64,000 nt of DNA from Rahnella variigena (GCF_003610915.1 NZ_NSDJ01000001.1:1674001-1738000); one strand, 5' to 3'; counted from the first letter of the stretch, positions 1 to 9,797 are shown. Translations and numbers: made by a program. Notes: generated by a model not told the origin, from the letters alone.

Positions 1-1410
1 ATTGCCCGTCAGGCTGCTCAAGATGCGAAAAGCCTGGAGTTTCTGAATCAGCAGTTACCGCTTGTACGAAGCGAACTGAACGATGCTGAGGATAAACTTA
101 ATGTGTACCGCCGTCAGAAGGATTCGGTTGATTTATCGCTAGAAGCAAAATCGGTACTTGAGCAAATCGTTAATGTAGACAGCCAGCTTAATGAACTGAC
201 GTTTCGCGAGGCCGAGATTTCGCAACTTTATACGAAAAGCCATCCGACGTATAAGGCCCTGCTGGAAAAACGTCAGACCTTGGTGCATGAGCGAGATAGC
301 CTAAATAAACGTGTGACGGCAATGCCGGCTACTCAACAAGAAGTAGAGCGTTTGAGTCGAGATGTTGACTCTGGCCGGGCTATTTATATGCAGTTGCTCA
401 ATCGTCAGCAAGAACTCAGTATCGCCAAATCCAGTGCAATCGGTAATGTGCGTATTATCGACAACGCAATAACACAACCTAAACCGGTGAAACCAAGAAA
501 AACCCTGGTTGTTTTGATCGGTATTGTTGCGGGGCTATTTGTTTCTTTTTCACTCGTTTTACTGAAAGTTTTTGTGCGTCGTGGAATTGAATCTCCGGAG
601 CAGCTGGAAGAAGTTGGCGTCAGCGTTTATGCCAGTGTCCCGCTTTCCGAGTGGTTAAATAAGAAAAATAAACCAGAGAGATCAAATAGAAGTGGGGGGA
701 GAAAAAGGCAATCTGAAATCAAATTCCTGGCAGTAGAAAACCCAGCAGACTTAGCCATTGAAGCCATCCGTAGTCTGCGAACGAGCTTGCATTTTGCCAT
801 GATGGAAGCAAGTAATAATATTCTGATGATCTCCGGTTCAACCCAAAACGCGGGTAAAACATTTATTGCCAGTAATCTGGCAGCGGTCATTGCCCAGTCA
901 GGTAAAAAAGTACTTTTTATTGATGCAGACATGCGAAAAGGGTATTCACATAAACTTTTCAGATTTACAGGAGAGCTAGGGTTGTCGGATATTCTTTCCG
1001 GAAAAATAAATATTAATGAAATAGAGAAACATGTACCGGAGATCGGCATTGATTTCATCCCAAGAGGAAAGTTACCGCCTAACCCTTCAGAATTACTGAT
1101 GCATAAACGCTTAAGTTCAATGCTTGACTGGGCTTCAGATAACTATGATTTGGTTATTATCGATACACCGCCTATTTTAGCCGTAACAGATGCAGCCATT
1201 ATTGGTCGTTGCGCTGGCACATCATTGCTGGTTGCTCGTTATGGAACAAACACAGTTAAAGAAGTAGAGGTCAGTATCAGGCGTTTTGAGCAAGTGGGTG
1301 TGCAAATAAAAGGTTGTATTCTCAATGGCGTGCTTAAAAAGGCGAGTAGCTACTACGGTTACGGTTATAGTCAATATGATTACTCTTACGCTGATAACAA
1401 AGAAAAATAG
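1..1410 (+). CDS. wzc: Wzc-type tyrosine autokinase / polysaccharide co-polymerase, 5' end cut off
   Basis: Inner-membrane bacterial tyrosine kinase that controls chain length and export of Wzy-dependent exopolysaccharide with Wza (exporter) and Wzb (phosphatase). The frame is open from base 1, so only the last 469 residues are here: a coiled-coil periplasmic part, a transmembrane helix at about nt 505-564, and a cytoplasmic kinase domain. The kinase domain shows Walker A (GSTQNAGKT), Walker A' (VLFIDADMR) and Walker B (VIIDTPP). The C-terminus carries a cluster of seven tyrosines (nt 1351-1389), the autophosphorylation tail of this family. wza and wzb are expected just upstream of the window. 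The downstream genes are all polymer-assembly genes, which supports the role. Whether it is closest to Wzc, AmsA or Etk cannot be decided from the fragment. Confidence 0.93.
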   Translation: MARQAAQDAKSLEFLNQQLPLVRSELNDAEDKLNVYRRQKDSVDLSLEAKSVLEQIVNVDSQLNELTFREAEISQLYTKSHPTYKALLEKRQTLVHERDSLNKRVTAMPATQQEVERLSRDVDSGRAIYMQLLNRQQELSIAKSSAIGNVRIIDNAITQPKPVKPRKTLVVLIGIVAGLFVSFSLVLLKVFVRRGIESPEQLEEVGVSVYASVPLSEWLNKKNKPERSNRSGGRKRQSEIKFLAVENPADLAIEAIRSLRTSLHFAMMEASNNILMISGSTQNAGKTFIASNLAAVIAQSGKKVLFIDADMRKGYSHKLFRFTGELGLSDILSGKININEIEKHVPEIGIDFIPRGKLPPNPSELLMHKRLSSMLDWASDNYDLVIIDTPPILAVTDAAIIGRCAGTSLLVARYGTNTVKEVEVSIRRFEQVGVQIKGCILNGVLKKASSYYGYGYSQYDYSYADNKEK

Positions 1411-1421
1411 ATTTTAGATCT

Positions 1422-1449
1422 CCGTCTGGGAGACAAGTTTCTCAGACGG
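1422..1449 (+). terminator. Hairpin after wzc, possible attenuator
   Basis: A 7-bp perfect inverted repeat CCGTCTG (1422-1428) / CAGACGG (1443-1449), twelve bases after the wzc stop, with extra inner pairing. No T-tract follows, so it is not a standard terminator. A stem-loop at the same place in E. coli group 1 capsule clusters attenuates expression of genes after wzc and is overcome by RfaH; the same role here is inference. Confidence 0.4.
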
Positions 1450-1517
1450 AATGCTCATCATTAAATAAGTGACCCTGTTAATAAATATGCAGCACCTTCG
1501 AAGAAATGGGAAATAAA

Positions 1518-2666
1518 ATGAAAATAATGATATTCAACACATTGTATTTCCCCTACAGAATTGGTGGCGCCGAGGTTTCGGTTCAGCTCCTTGCCGAAGA
1601 ACTCGCGCTGCAAGGACATACAGTGAGAGTGGTGAGTCTTACGGAAGGGGATGAAAGGGAAGTGACTACGCTTAATGGGGTAGAGCTTGTTAAGTTACCG
1701 TTATCCAATATCTATTGGCCATTTACGAATGAAAATAAAAGCTTTTTAAAAAAGGCTATCTGGCATTTGTTCGATTATTTGAATGTGAAAATGTATTTTA
1801 AGGCTTTGAAAGAAATCCAGATATTTGCTCCTGATATTGTCCATACAAATAATATATCAGGATTTTCAGTGCTTTTATGGAAGGCTGTAAAGAAATGCAA
1901 GGTCAGACTCATACATACTTCAAGAGACTATTATCTTTTTCATCCTAATAGCACATTATTTAGTCATGGTCAGAGGATGAGTTTAAAAGGTGAAAGTATT
2001 TTATTTTGGTCTGCAATAAAGAGAGTATATGACCGACATGTTGATGAGTATGTCGGCATTAGTCAATTTATCAAAAAGCAGCATTGCGATAACGCCTTTT
2101 TTAAAAGAGCGGGACACCATGTTATTTATAATGCTGTCTCAAAAATAGAAGCAGATAAAGTTAAGGATATTAAAAGAATAGGGTTCATCGGTAGGTTATC
2201 AACTGAAAAAGGATTTGATATCTTCTGTAATGTAGCGGGTCAGTATAAAAGAAAATATTCATTCATTGCTGCCGGTAACTTCGTCAATATTGAAGAGCAG
2301 CAATCACTAATGGAGTTGGCAAATAAATCTGATGTGACCCTGAAAGGTTTTATGAAACTGGACGATTTTCTGAATCAGGTTGATGCTGTCGTTCTTCCTG
2401 TCAGATGGGATGAACCCTTTGGGCGTACTGTGGTTGAATGTGTACTGGCTGATAAATTGGTTCTCACCAACCCGGTTGGGGCAATGACAGAGTTATCTAT
2501 GCTCCTGCCTAACATCATTATTACCGATAATATTGAACGTGACTTCGACGATAAAATAGCAACCGCTGAGATAAAATCCATCGACTCTTCGCTTATTGAG
2601 CGGTTTACACCCAGGGAAATAGCTAACCAATATCTCCGGGTTTATAACGGCAAATCGGGTGTATAA
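1518..2666 (+). CDS. GT4 family glycosyltransferase
   Basis: Predicted retaining GT-B glycosyltransferase, 382 residues, adding one sugar of the polysaccharide repeat unit on the cytoplasmic face of the inner membrane. The N-terminus (MKIMIFNTLYFPYRIGGAE) has the Gly-rich GGAE acceptor-side loop of GT4 enzymes. The C-terminal half has GRLSTEKGFD and the EX7E motif (EPFGRTVVE) that contacts the nucleotide sugar. The ATG at 1518 is chosen because GGGA precedes it by a good distance; an in-frame ATG at 1506 has only a badly spaced GAAG. The stop is one base from the next start. Sugar specificity cannot be read. The gene is AT-rich compared with manC. Confidence 0.85.
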   Translation: MKIMIFNTLYFPYRIGGAEVSVQLLAEELALQGHTVRVVSLTEGDEREVTTLNGVELVKLPLSNIYWPFTNENKSFLKKAIWHLFDYLNVKMYFKALKEIQIFAPDIVHTNNISGFSVLLWKAVKKCKVRLIHTSRDYYLFHPNSTLFSHGQRMSLKGESILFWSAIKRVYDRHVDEYVGISQFIKKQHCDNAFFKRAGHHVIYNAVSKIEADKVKDIKRIGFIGRLSTEKGFDIFCNVAGQYKRKYSFIAAGNFVNIEEQQSLMELANKSDVTLKGFMKLDDFLNQVDAVVLPVRWDEPFGRTVVECVLADKLVLTNPVGAMTELSMLLPNIIITDNIERDFDDKIATAEIKSIDSSLIERFTPREIANQYLRVYNGKSGV

Positions 2667-2667
2667 A

Positions 2668-3876
2668 ATGACAATGAAGGGGGTAGAGAAAAAGCTTATT
2701 GGACTAACGTTGTTACTTTTTATCATTTTTGAATGCTTGGCAGGACCACTTCGGATGGTCTTTCATATGGCTGGTGTCGAATTTTTATTTTCCATGCCAA
2801 AGCTCTTTATTTTACTGACTCAAGCCTTCTCGATAATATTGGTTTTGTATTATAGAAAAGTAACTGTAAATGGAATGATTGCTTCAGTAACTATATGCTA
2901 TTTGATTTTTATAAGCATGATGTCATCCCAACCGGCAGCAATATTTGTCGGTGTTTGGGCAATTCTTCCTCTGTTTCTGGGTTATCACGGGGCAAGAATA
3001 ATTATGTCAAATCTTAAGGAGAAAAAAACAAACCGTATTATAGTAATTATTTTTCTATTATCATGCTGTGGTGTTATTTGTAACGTGTTTTTCAACTACC
3101 CCTGGTATAACGTATCATATGAAATTGCCGGGATGGATGTTTCTTCCTCTCAGATAGGCAGCAGCGGTGGCTATACCCGATACGCTGGTTTTTTTAAGAG
3201 TTCTTTACAGGCATCCGCTAACGTATTAATTCTTCTTCTATATATTGTCTCAACCAGTAAAAGTAAAACCTTGATTGTTAGTTCATTTGTTTTTAGTGCA
3301 CTTGTAGCTTTATTAACCATATCTAAAACAATTTTTTTACTCCATATTATTCTCCTTCTCTACATTCTGGTGAAAGTTATTCCTGTCAAAGTTATATGGC
3401 GGATTACATTAGCCTGTGCTTTTATCTTTACAGTGTTTACGATAGGAAGTACCAACTATCATTTTAATGTAAGCAGGGATCCGATGCAGGTTATGTTATT
3501 AGCATCGCTGAATGATCGACTGACTAATACCTGGCCGGAAGGTGTTAATACTATCATCAGTAATGGAAACCTTTTCTTTGGTGGTGGAATGGGAACGATT
3601 GGAGTGGGATCAAAATTAGGGACAGGTGTCTATAATCCGGGTGATAGTATGTATCTTTATCTTATTGGTTCCGGTGGTTATCTGTTGGGATTCATTTTAT
3701 TATTTTGGGTTTTTTATCAATCAACAGTATTTAATAACGACAATGCGTGCAGGTATTTATCATTGCTGTTGATCGTTTTATGTTTGTTTGGGTTGTCAAT
3801 GACGGCTCCGGAGTATCCATTTATGGCGCTTTCCATGGGGTTTTTGATTAATTCAAGAATTTATAAGGCGTGTTAG
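2668..3876 (+). CDS. wzy: Wzy-like polysaccharide polymerase / O-antigen ligase family membrane protein
   Basis: A 402-residue protein made almost wholly of hydrophobic segments, about ten or more predicted transmembrane helices, with a larger hydrophilic loop near residues 115-170 as in Wzy/WaaL-type proteins. It is the only polytopic protein in the cluster besides the flippase, so by elimination it is the repeat-unit polymerase acting at the periplasmic face. Sequence identity among Wzy proteins is very low, so the call rests on topology and context. An in-frame GTG at 2659 overlaps the preceding gene; the ATG at 2668 has GGGTG upstream and is preferred. Strong A/T bias fits a horizontally exchanged polymer-specific gene. 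Confidence 0.75.
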   Translation: MTMKGVEKKLIGLTLLLFIIFECLAGPLRMVFHMAGVEFLFSMPKLFILLTQAFSIILVLYYRKVTVNGMIASVTICYLIFISMMSSQPAAIFVGVWAILPLFLGYHGARIIMSNLKEKKTNRIIVIIFLLSCCGVICNVFFNYPWYNVSYEIAGMDVSSSQIGSSGGYTRYAGFFKSSLQASANVLILLLYIVSTSKSKTLIVSSFVFSALVALLTISKTIFLLHIILLLYILVKVIPVKVIWRITLACAFIFTVFTIGSTNYHFNVSRDPMQVMLLASLNDRLTNTWPEGVNTIISNGNLFFGGGMGTIGVGSKLGTGVYNPGDSMYLYLIGSGGYLLGFILLFWVFYQSTVFNNDNACRYLSLLLIVLCLFGLSMTAPEYPFMALSMGFLINSRIYKAC

Positions 3877-3905
3877 AAATATTGAAGAAAAAGAGGAAGA
3901 TAAGG

Positions 3906-4898
3906 ATGGCAAGAATAATTTTTGATGCGCGTTGGATTGGTGAGCATGGGATCGGACGATTCGCAAATGAAGTGTCGAAACGCAATGAGGGATTTGTAAA
4001 AATAAAAAATGGTTTGAAACCAACAAGTCCTTTTGATGTTTTTTTTATCACTTTATATTTAGCATTCAAACGTGGGGTATACTTTTCACCGGGATATAAC
4101 TGTCCGTTATTCTTTTTAAACAGAAGTGTCATTACTATTCACGACTTGAATCATATAGATATAGAGCACAATAGTAGTTTTCTTAAGAAAATATATTATG
4201 AATTTGTGATGAAAAGAGCTTGTCAGAAATCGCTTAAAGTTCTGACAGTGTCGAATTTTTCAAAAAGAAGAATTTGTGAATGGGCAGGCATAAGTGATTC
4301 CAGGGTCCTGGTGGTTGGGAATGGTGTGTCGGAGGAATTTTTAAATACAGAGAGTAGGGTAACTAACTCTGAAGGTGAATACATTTTAGTTGTCAGTAAC
4401 AGAAAGAAACATAAAAATGAATTGAGAATATTGTCAGCTTTTCACATGGCTAACATTCCGCCATCAGTAAAATTAGTCTTCACAGGGGATCCGGATGAAA
4501 GCCTGCAGAACGAAATTAAACGTACAAACTTGCAGGATAGAGTTGTTTTTAAAGGGCGCGTAGAGAACAGCGAACTGGCATCTTTATACAAAGAATCACT
4601 TTTTTTATTATTTCCCTCACTTTACGAAGGTTTTGGTCTTCCCGTCATTGAAGCAATGTCCAGTGGTACCGCTGTGATAACGTCCACCACCACCTCTTTA
4701 CCAGAAGTCGCAGGTGATGCAGCAATCCTTGTGGATCCTGAAAACACTGAGGAGATTGCGCTGGCAATAGGCAACCTTTATTACAATCCAGATTTGAAAA
4801 AGGAACTAATAGCAAAAGGTTTAATTCAGGCAAAAAAATTCACCTGGGAGAAAACGGCCGATCTGATAACGAATTGTTTGAATAACTTAAAAAAGTAA
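3906..4898 (+). CDS. GT4 family glycosyltransferase
   Basis: Predicted 330-residue GT-B glycosyltransferase for the exopolysaccharide repeat unit. The start (MARIIFDARWIGEHGIGRFA) resembles mannosyl/rhamnosyl-type GT4 enzymes with the glycine-rich GIGRF loop. The donor site shows YEGFGLPVIEAMSSGTAV, including the EX7E pair, and NRKKHKN stands where GT4 enzymes have their Arg/Lys phosphate contacts. An upstream GTG (3870) overlaps the wzy stop, but the ATG at 3906 has AGGA eight bases upstream and gives the conserved N-terminus, so it is preferred. Donor and acceptor are unknown. Confidence 0.85.
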   Translation: MARIIFDARWIGEHGIGRFANEVSKRNEGFVKIKNGLKPTSPFDVFFITLYLAFKRGVYFSPGYNCPLFFLNRSVITIHDLNHIDIEHNSSFLKKIYYEFVMKRACQKSLKVLTVSNFSKRRICEWAGISDSRVLVVGNGVSEEFLNTESRVTNSEGEYILVVSNRKKHKNELRILSAFHMANIPPSVKLVFTGDPDESLQNEIKRTNLQDRVVFKGRVENSELASLYKESLFLLFPSLYEGFGLPVIEAMSSGTAVITSTTTSLPEVAGDAAILVDPENTEEIALAIGNLYYNPDLKKELIAKGLIQAKKFTWEKTADLITNCLNNLKK

Positions 4899-4933
4899 AC
4901 TGCACCTCATAGGCTATTTTAGTAAGGTAGATA

Positions 4934-5980
4934 ATGAACAGGATGATGCTTTATATAAAAATGTGTTGTGTGTTTATATTCATTCACTCGTCATACGGAA
5001 TGTGTACAATTATCGGAGCAGGAACGCACTTTCAAGGTTATCGTGGAGAAAGCAGTATATATTTAGAAAAAATCAAAGAAATGGGATTTACATCATTTCG
5101 TGAGGACTATTCCTGGTCAAACGTTGAAAGAACTAAAGGCGTTTTTTCAGTAAGTGATAATATAAAAAAAACTGACGCTGCATTTTTAAATGCCCAGAGT
5201 AAAGGTCTCAGTCCTATCTTGATCCTTGATTATGGAAATAAATTGTATAATAACGGTGATTATCCACGAAATCAGGAATCGATTGATGATTTCGTTAGAT
5301 ATGCAAGTTGGGTTGCGTCAAGATTTAAGGGGAAAGTGAAATATTACGAAATTTGGAATGAATGGACTATTGGTACTGGAATGACCCGCTATCGTGACAA
5401 TATACCTTCTGGTGAGGTCTATTTTAATCTCGTTAAGGCAACAAGCAAGGCAATAAAACGTATCGACCCCAATGCAATAATCTTAGCCGGCGGATTCAAT
5501 CCCCTGGAACAAAGAGCCAAATATCTGAATATTACGGATGTGGTTTGGTTTGAGCAGTTGCTAAAATTGGGGATTCTGGATTATGCCGATGGGATTTCAA
5601 TCCACACTTATTCGTATCTGAATGGTCGCCGGGACTTAAGAACGACAAAAGGTAATTTAGATTTTATTGATGAGTTTTACGCTGATAGCCAAAAAATAGC
5701 AGGGAGGGATTTCCCCTTATACATTACTGAAGTTGGAGTGACAAACTATACCGGACCTGGGGGAATGAGCCAGCAAGAATCGGCCGATTATATAAAAAAT
5801 TATATTGAGGATGCAAAGTCTCGTTCATACATAAAAGGTGTCTGGATTTATGACCTCATTGATGATGGCAAAGACAAGAGCAAGAGGGATTATAATTTTG
5901 GCCTCCTGAACAATGATCTCTCGCCCAAGTTAGTCGCTCCTGTCATTACTGAGTTACTTAATAGAAATAATCAAAAATGA
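4934..5980 (+). CDS. Secreted clan-A (GH39/GH5-like) glycoside hydrolase in the polysaccharide cluster
   Basis: Predicted 348-residue periplasmic or secreted (beta/alpha)8-barrel glycosidase. Residues 1-22 form a hydrophobic signal-like segment ending near SSYG. The acid/base glutamate sits in YYEIWNEW (E143) and the nucleophile in YITEVG (E266), about 120 residues apart as in clan GH-A; HTYSY (about 224-228) lies on the barrel rim. Similar enzymes inside exopolysaccharide operons (for example PslG of Pseudomonas) cut their own polymer to aid release or limit length. It lies between two glycosyltransferases with a good ribosome site (AAGG), so it is probably co-transcribed. Substrate unknown. 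Confidence 0.8.
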   Translation: MNRMMLYIKMCCVFIFIHSSYGMCTIIGAGTHFQGYRGESSIYLEKIKEMGFTSFREDYSWSNVERTKGVFSVSDNIKKTDAAFLNAQSKGLSPILILDYGNKLYNNGDYPRNQESIDDFVRYASWVASRFKGKVKYYEIWNEWTIGTGMTRYRDNIPSGEVYFNLVKATSKAIKRIDPNAIILAGGFNPLEQRAKYLNITDVVWFEQLLKLGILDYADGISIHTYSYLNGRRDLRTTKGNLDFIDEFYADSQKIAGRDFPLYITEVGVTNYTGPGGMSQQESADYIKNYIEDAKSRSYIKGVWIYDLIDDGKDKSKRDYNFGLLNNDLSPKLVAPVITELLNRNNQK

Positions 5981-6047
5981 TGGTGAAGGTTATAATGTAT
6001 TATTAATTAGTATTTATGTAATTAATTAATGAGAGTAAAGAGGTAAT

Positions 6048-7265
6048 ATGAGGATTTTGTTTTTTGTATATAAATTCCCTGTGCTTTCTGAAACGTTTAT
6101 CCTCAACCAAATAGCGTATTTCATTAACAAGGGTTGCGACGTAAGCATAGTTTCCGTTTTTCCCGGTGAGCTGGATGCTGAACACCAGGTTATCAAAAAA
6201 TTTGATTTGATAGATAAAACGCGATATTTACTTGAACGAGAACCAAAAGGTAAGATCTCCAGGGTTTTTGCGCGACTTAAAGGACTGCTCCCTTGTGTTC
6301 TTTCCTCTTGTGCCATTAAGAGAATGAATGTCTCTAAATATGGCTATTATGCGAAAACGTTGATGCTCCCGTATATATTGTCAAAAAATAAGCCTCCCAT
6401 AGAGGCTGATGTTATCGTCTCTCACTTTGGCACCACTGCAGTATTGGCAAATCAACTAAGGAAGCTTGATTTTCTTAAAGGTAAACTAGCTGCAGTGTTT
6501 CATGGTAATGACATTTCACAAACTCGTACTCTTGATGTTTTTAAGGATGATTATAAAAATCTTTTTGATAATGCGGAATTCATCCTGCCAGTAAGTCAGT
6601 TATGGGCTAATAAAATCAAAGCCGTTTCAGGTCATGAGAAAAATATTCATGTTGTCAGGATGGGGATCAGTGTTGACAAATTCTCGTTTCGACCTCGATC
6701 CGTTTTGGGTAATCCCATTCGCTTACTCTCTATCGCAAGGCTTACAGAGAAAAAAGGGATATCAGTTGCCATCACTGCATGTTCATTTTTGAAGAAAAGA
6801 AATATTCATTTTCGCTACACCATTATCGGTGATGGTCCGTTACGCAATGACCTTGAGTTGCAGGTTTCTGAACTTGAATTGAACGAGCAGGTGATCTTCT
6901 CAGGCGCGCAGACGCAGGAAACTGTTACTGACTACTTAAATATCTCGGATATTTTTTTATTACCTTCAGTGACAGCCGCGGATGGCGATATGGAAGGAAT
7001 ACCGGTGGCATTGATGGAGGCCATGGCTATGGGTATCCCGGTAATTTCAACTTTTCACAGCGGGATCCCTGAATTGATAGAAAATGGAATATCTGGATTT
7101 TTGGTCAAAGAACATGATGCCGAAGGTATTGCAAATATCGTCTCAGATATTATAAAAGATCCCAGTGTTTTATCTGATATTTGTCAGAATGCAAAAATGA
7201 AAATTGACAATGAATATGATCAGGATAAATCATATTCAAGAATGCTTACTATTCTATCGAATTAG
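6048..7265 (+). CDS. GT4 family glycosyltransferase, WcaL/AmsK-like
   Basis: Predicted 405-residue glycosyltransferase. The opening FPVLSETFILNQI is the signature of the WcaL (colanic acid) and AmsK (amylovoran) group, which act late in repeat-unit assembly. The donor domain contains RLTEKKG and EGIPVALMEAMAMG with the EX7E pair. AGAGGT precedes the ATG. It is directly followed by a pyruvyl transferase and a flippase, and the same trio amsJ-amsK-amsL occurs in Erwinia, which supports a role close to completion of the repeat unit. The exact linkage is not predictable. Confidence 0.85.
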   Translation: MRILFFVYKFPVLSETFILNQIAYFINKGCDVSIVSVFPGELDAEHQVIKKFDLIDKTRYLLEREPKGKISRVFARLKGLLPCVLSSCAIKRMNVSKYGYYAKTLMLPYILSKNKPPIEADVIVSHFGTTAVLANQLRKLDFLKGKLAAVFHGNDISQTRTLDVFKDDYKNLFDNAEFILPVSQLWANKIKAVSGHEKNIHVVRMGISVDKFSFRPRSVLGNPIRLLSIARLTEKKGISVAITACSFLKKRNIHFRYTIIGDGPLRNDLELQVSELELNEQVIFSGAQTQETVTDYLNISDIFLLPSVTAADGDMEGIPVALMEAMAMGIPVISTFHSGIPELIENGISGFLVKEHDAEGIANIVSDIIKDPSVLSDICQNAKMKIDNEYDQDKSYSRMLTILSN

Positions 7266-7290
7266 CCATTAAATATTAATCGGTGATAAA

Positions 7291-8307
7291 TTGAAAATTT
7301 ACTATTATAAATCTGCGCATGGGAATTTTGGGGACGACCTTAACGCATGGATCTGGGATGCATTGCTTCCCGGCTTTTTTGATGATAACGAAAATGTCAG
7401 GGTATCAGGGATTGGCACCATTATTACTTCTGCCATGCCTCCGGCTAAAAAATGGATAGTCTTCTCGAGTGGTGTCGGTTACGGCTATCCGCCAGTCAAC
7501 TTTGGCGACAGCTCCTGGGAAACACTCTGCGTTCGGGGTCCGCTCAGTGCTGAGATTTTAGGATTGCCGAAAGACAAATTTATTACTGATGGCGCTGCCC
7601 TTTTAAACACGCTCGCTGAGTTTCAACCACTCTCAGATGCTGAACGCAAAGGGGTAATTTTTGTTCCTCATCATCACGCGCTTGTCACCGGGCAATGGGA
7701 AAAGGTGTGCCAGCAGGCTGGGATTGAGTTCGTGAATCCTCAATCGGATGCAAAGACGGTTATCCAAAAAATCAGACATGCAAAACTGGTGCTGGCGGAT
7801 GCTATGCATGCGGCCATTATTGCTGACGCTCTGCGCGTACCCTGGATTCCCTTAATTACTTCCTCACAGATCAATACATTCAAATGGTTAGACTGGACTC
7901 AGACCATAAATACCCCCTACCGGCCAACTGTTCTGGGAAGCAGTTCCCTGCGTGAGTATTTACGCGATAAATCTCTGTGTACCTATGGAGAAAAGTATTT
8001 CTTACCTGATTCAGATGTAGAGTTCGCTGTTAAATATTTCAGAAAACAGCGAGAGCTAAAGAACAAAAAGTGGTGGGAGAAGTATCAGCAGTTAACTCAG
8101 TTAGCGTTGCATCGAATTCCAAACAAAGCTATCAGGACAGTTGAAGAGCGTTTTAATCTGAATTTGAATAACAGATTTATTGACCAGGCATCCAGCGTGC
8201 TTCTTGATGCGAAGTCCAGACCGGGTTTTCTAAGCGAAGATTTTAAATTTACCAATAATGTAGAGCGCTTATTAAACGGCATCGACAGGCTTTCAAAATG
8301 CAAATGA
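7291..8307 (+). CDS. Polysaccharide pyruvyl transferase
   Basis: Predicted enzyme (338 residues) that transfers a ketal pyruvate from phosphoenolpyruvate to a sugar of the lipid-linked repeat unit, giving the polymer negative charge; the family includes ExoV, GumL, AmsJ and WcaK. Seen here: the N-terminal HGNFGDDLN motif, CVRGPLSAE, DGAALL, and the C-terminal AKLVLADAMHAAIIADALRVP block, all in family order. The start codon is TTG at 7291 with a GGTGA-type ribosome site; no better in-frame start lies nearby. The last ~80 residues are charged and possibly helical. The acceptor sugar is unknown. Confidence 0.85.
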   Translation: MKIYYYKSAHGNFGDDLNAWIWDALLPGFFDDNENVRVSGIGTIITSAMPPAKKWIVFSSGVGYGYPPVNFGDSSWETLCVRGPLSAEILGLPKDKFITDGAALLNTLAEFQPLSDAERKGVIFVPHHHALVTGQWEKVCQQAGIEFVNPQSDAKTVIQKIRHAKLVLADAMHAAIIADALRVPWIPLITSSQINTFKWLDWTQTINTPYRPTVLGSSSLREYLRDKSLCTYGEKYFLPDSDVEFAVKYFRKQRELKNKKWWEKYQQLTQLALHRIPNKAIRTVEERFNLNLNNRFIDQASSVLLDAKSRPGFLSEDFKFTNNVERLLNGIDRLSKCK

Positions 8308-8325
8308 TATTCTAAGGACGCTAAA

Positions 8326-9789
8326 TTGAACGCTCAAGCGAGAAACCAGAAGCCGAGTATAATTTCAGGCGCTATCTGGTCTGTTCTGGATAATACAGTT
8401 TCACAAGTCATAACATTTATTATATTCATAATATTAGCGAAGTTGCTGACACCCAGTATATACGGCATGCTCAGTGTATCTTTGCTTGTTACGCAGTTTT
8501 TTCGCAATGTTATATTCGATAGTATTGCGACATCGATCGTGAGAATGAAATCACCGACACCTGTAGACTATAATTCTGCATTTTTTTTATGTTTCTCTTT
8601 ATCTGTACCCGCATTCTTGATTGTTTTCTTTTTCGCCCCGTTTATTGAGGCGTACATGAAAGTACCGGAGCTGGCCAATGTCATCCGGGGAACAGGCATT
8701 ATTATTGTCGTCAGCGGATTGAGCCGGACACACGAAGCCTGGTTAACGCATAATATGATGTTCCGCCCTTTAGCGATAAGGTCAATCTGCTCTATCTCTA
8801 TCGGGGGGGCTGTCGGAGTGGTGCTTGCCTGTAAAGGGTATGCTGTTACGAGTCTGGTGGTACAGCAAGTTGTCACTTCACTGATTTCTCTGGTCGTGCT
8901 GTGGGTGACGACACCCTGGAAGCCAAAAATGAAGATTTCGAAGGATTCCATTCGCGAGTCTGTAGGGTTTTCTAAGCATGTGGCTCTGAGCAATATTACT
9001 AACTTCGCCAATCAAAATAGTGATGTTTTCTTTATTACCTACTTTCTTGGAACTGCGGGTGCCGGTGTTTATTCGGCGGGTAAACGCATCGTAAACACCC
9101 TGAACACCGTTCTCTCATCCGCATTAATGCGGGTTTCATTACCCGCATTTACCCGATATAAAAACGATTTAAATGAATTTGGTAAAAAGTATCTGCAAGC
9201 AACCTATTTTACCGTTCTGGTAACAGCGCCTGCTTTTGTTGGTCTTAGTGCATTATCTCATGATATTACTTTTCTGCTGCTGGGACAGAAATGGATGCCA
9301 TCTGTACCCATAATGCAAATTGTCAGTGCTGTAGGGTTTGTTACGTCGATTGGATATTACAATCATTCCGTCATGTTTGCCCGTGATAAACCTGAATGGC
9401 AAGCCAGATTAACACTGCTTTATGCAATAAGTAATGTTTTGGTATTCTATATTTTTGTTCGATATGGTTTGATTGCTACTGCACTGGTATTTTCCATCCG
9501 TACAATACTTCTTTACCCTGTTTCCGCATGGTGTGCATTAACACTCTTAAATTTAACATTCAGACAATACATAAGAGAGATTATTGTTCCCATTATATGC
9601 GCCGGGGGTATGTGTATTATTCTGATGGGTATGCAGGAGTTTACATTATTAAATGAATCCTGGGCTGGAATAGCAGTAAAAATTACCGTTGGTGCGATAT
9701 CCTATTTTACTCTTATTTTTACTATCACTTCTAAGAGTAGAAAAGCAATGATACTTTCACTCGCGGGAAAGATATTTAAGAGGGGCTAG
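8326..9789 (+). CDS. wzx: Wzx-type lipid-linked repeat-unit flippase (WzxC/AmsL-like, MOP superfamily)
   Basis: A 487-residue polytopic inner-membrane protein with about 12-14 hydrophobic segments, close to the length of E. coli WzxC (492). The N-terminus, with SGAIWSVLDNTVSQVITF followed by LAKLLTPSIYGMLSV, is typical of the polysaccharide-transport branch of the MOP superfamily. Expected role: moving undecaprenyl-diphosphate-linked repeat units to the periplasm for polymerisation. The start codon is TTG (8326) with AAGGA nine bases upstream. It is spaced 18 bases from the pyruvyl transferase and 8 from the next GT2 gene, so it sits firmly inside the operon. Confidence 0.9.
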   Translation: MNAQARNQKPSIISGAIWSVLDNTVSQVITFIIFIILAKLLTPSIYGMLSVSLLVTQFFRNVIFDSIATSIVRMKSPTPVDYNSAFFLCFSLSVPAFLIVFFFAPFIEAYMKVPELANVIRGTGIIIVVSGLSRTHEAWLTHNMMFRPLAIRSICSISIGGAVGVVLACKGYAVTSLVVQQVVTSLISLVVLWVTTPWKPKMKISKDSIRESVGFSKHVALSNITNFANQNSDVFFITYFLGTAGAGVYSAGKRIVNTLNTVLSSALMRVSLPAFTRYKNDLNEFGKKYLQATYFTVLVTAPAFVGLSALSHDITFLLLGQKWMPSVPIMQIVSAVGFVTSIGYYNHSVMFARDKPEWQARLTLLYAISNVLVFYIFVRYGLIATALVFSIRTILLYPVSAWCALTLLNLTFRQYIREIIVPIICAGGMCIILMGMQEFTLLNESWAGIAVKITVGAISYFTLIFTITSKSRKAMILSLAGKIFKRG

Positions 9790-9797
9790 ATGATTTT

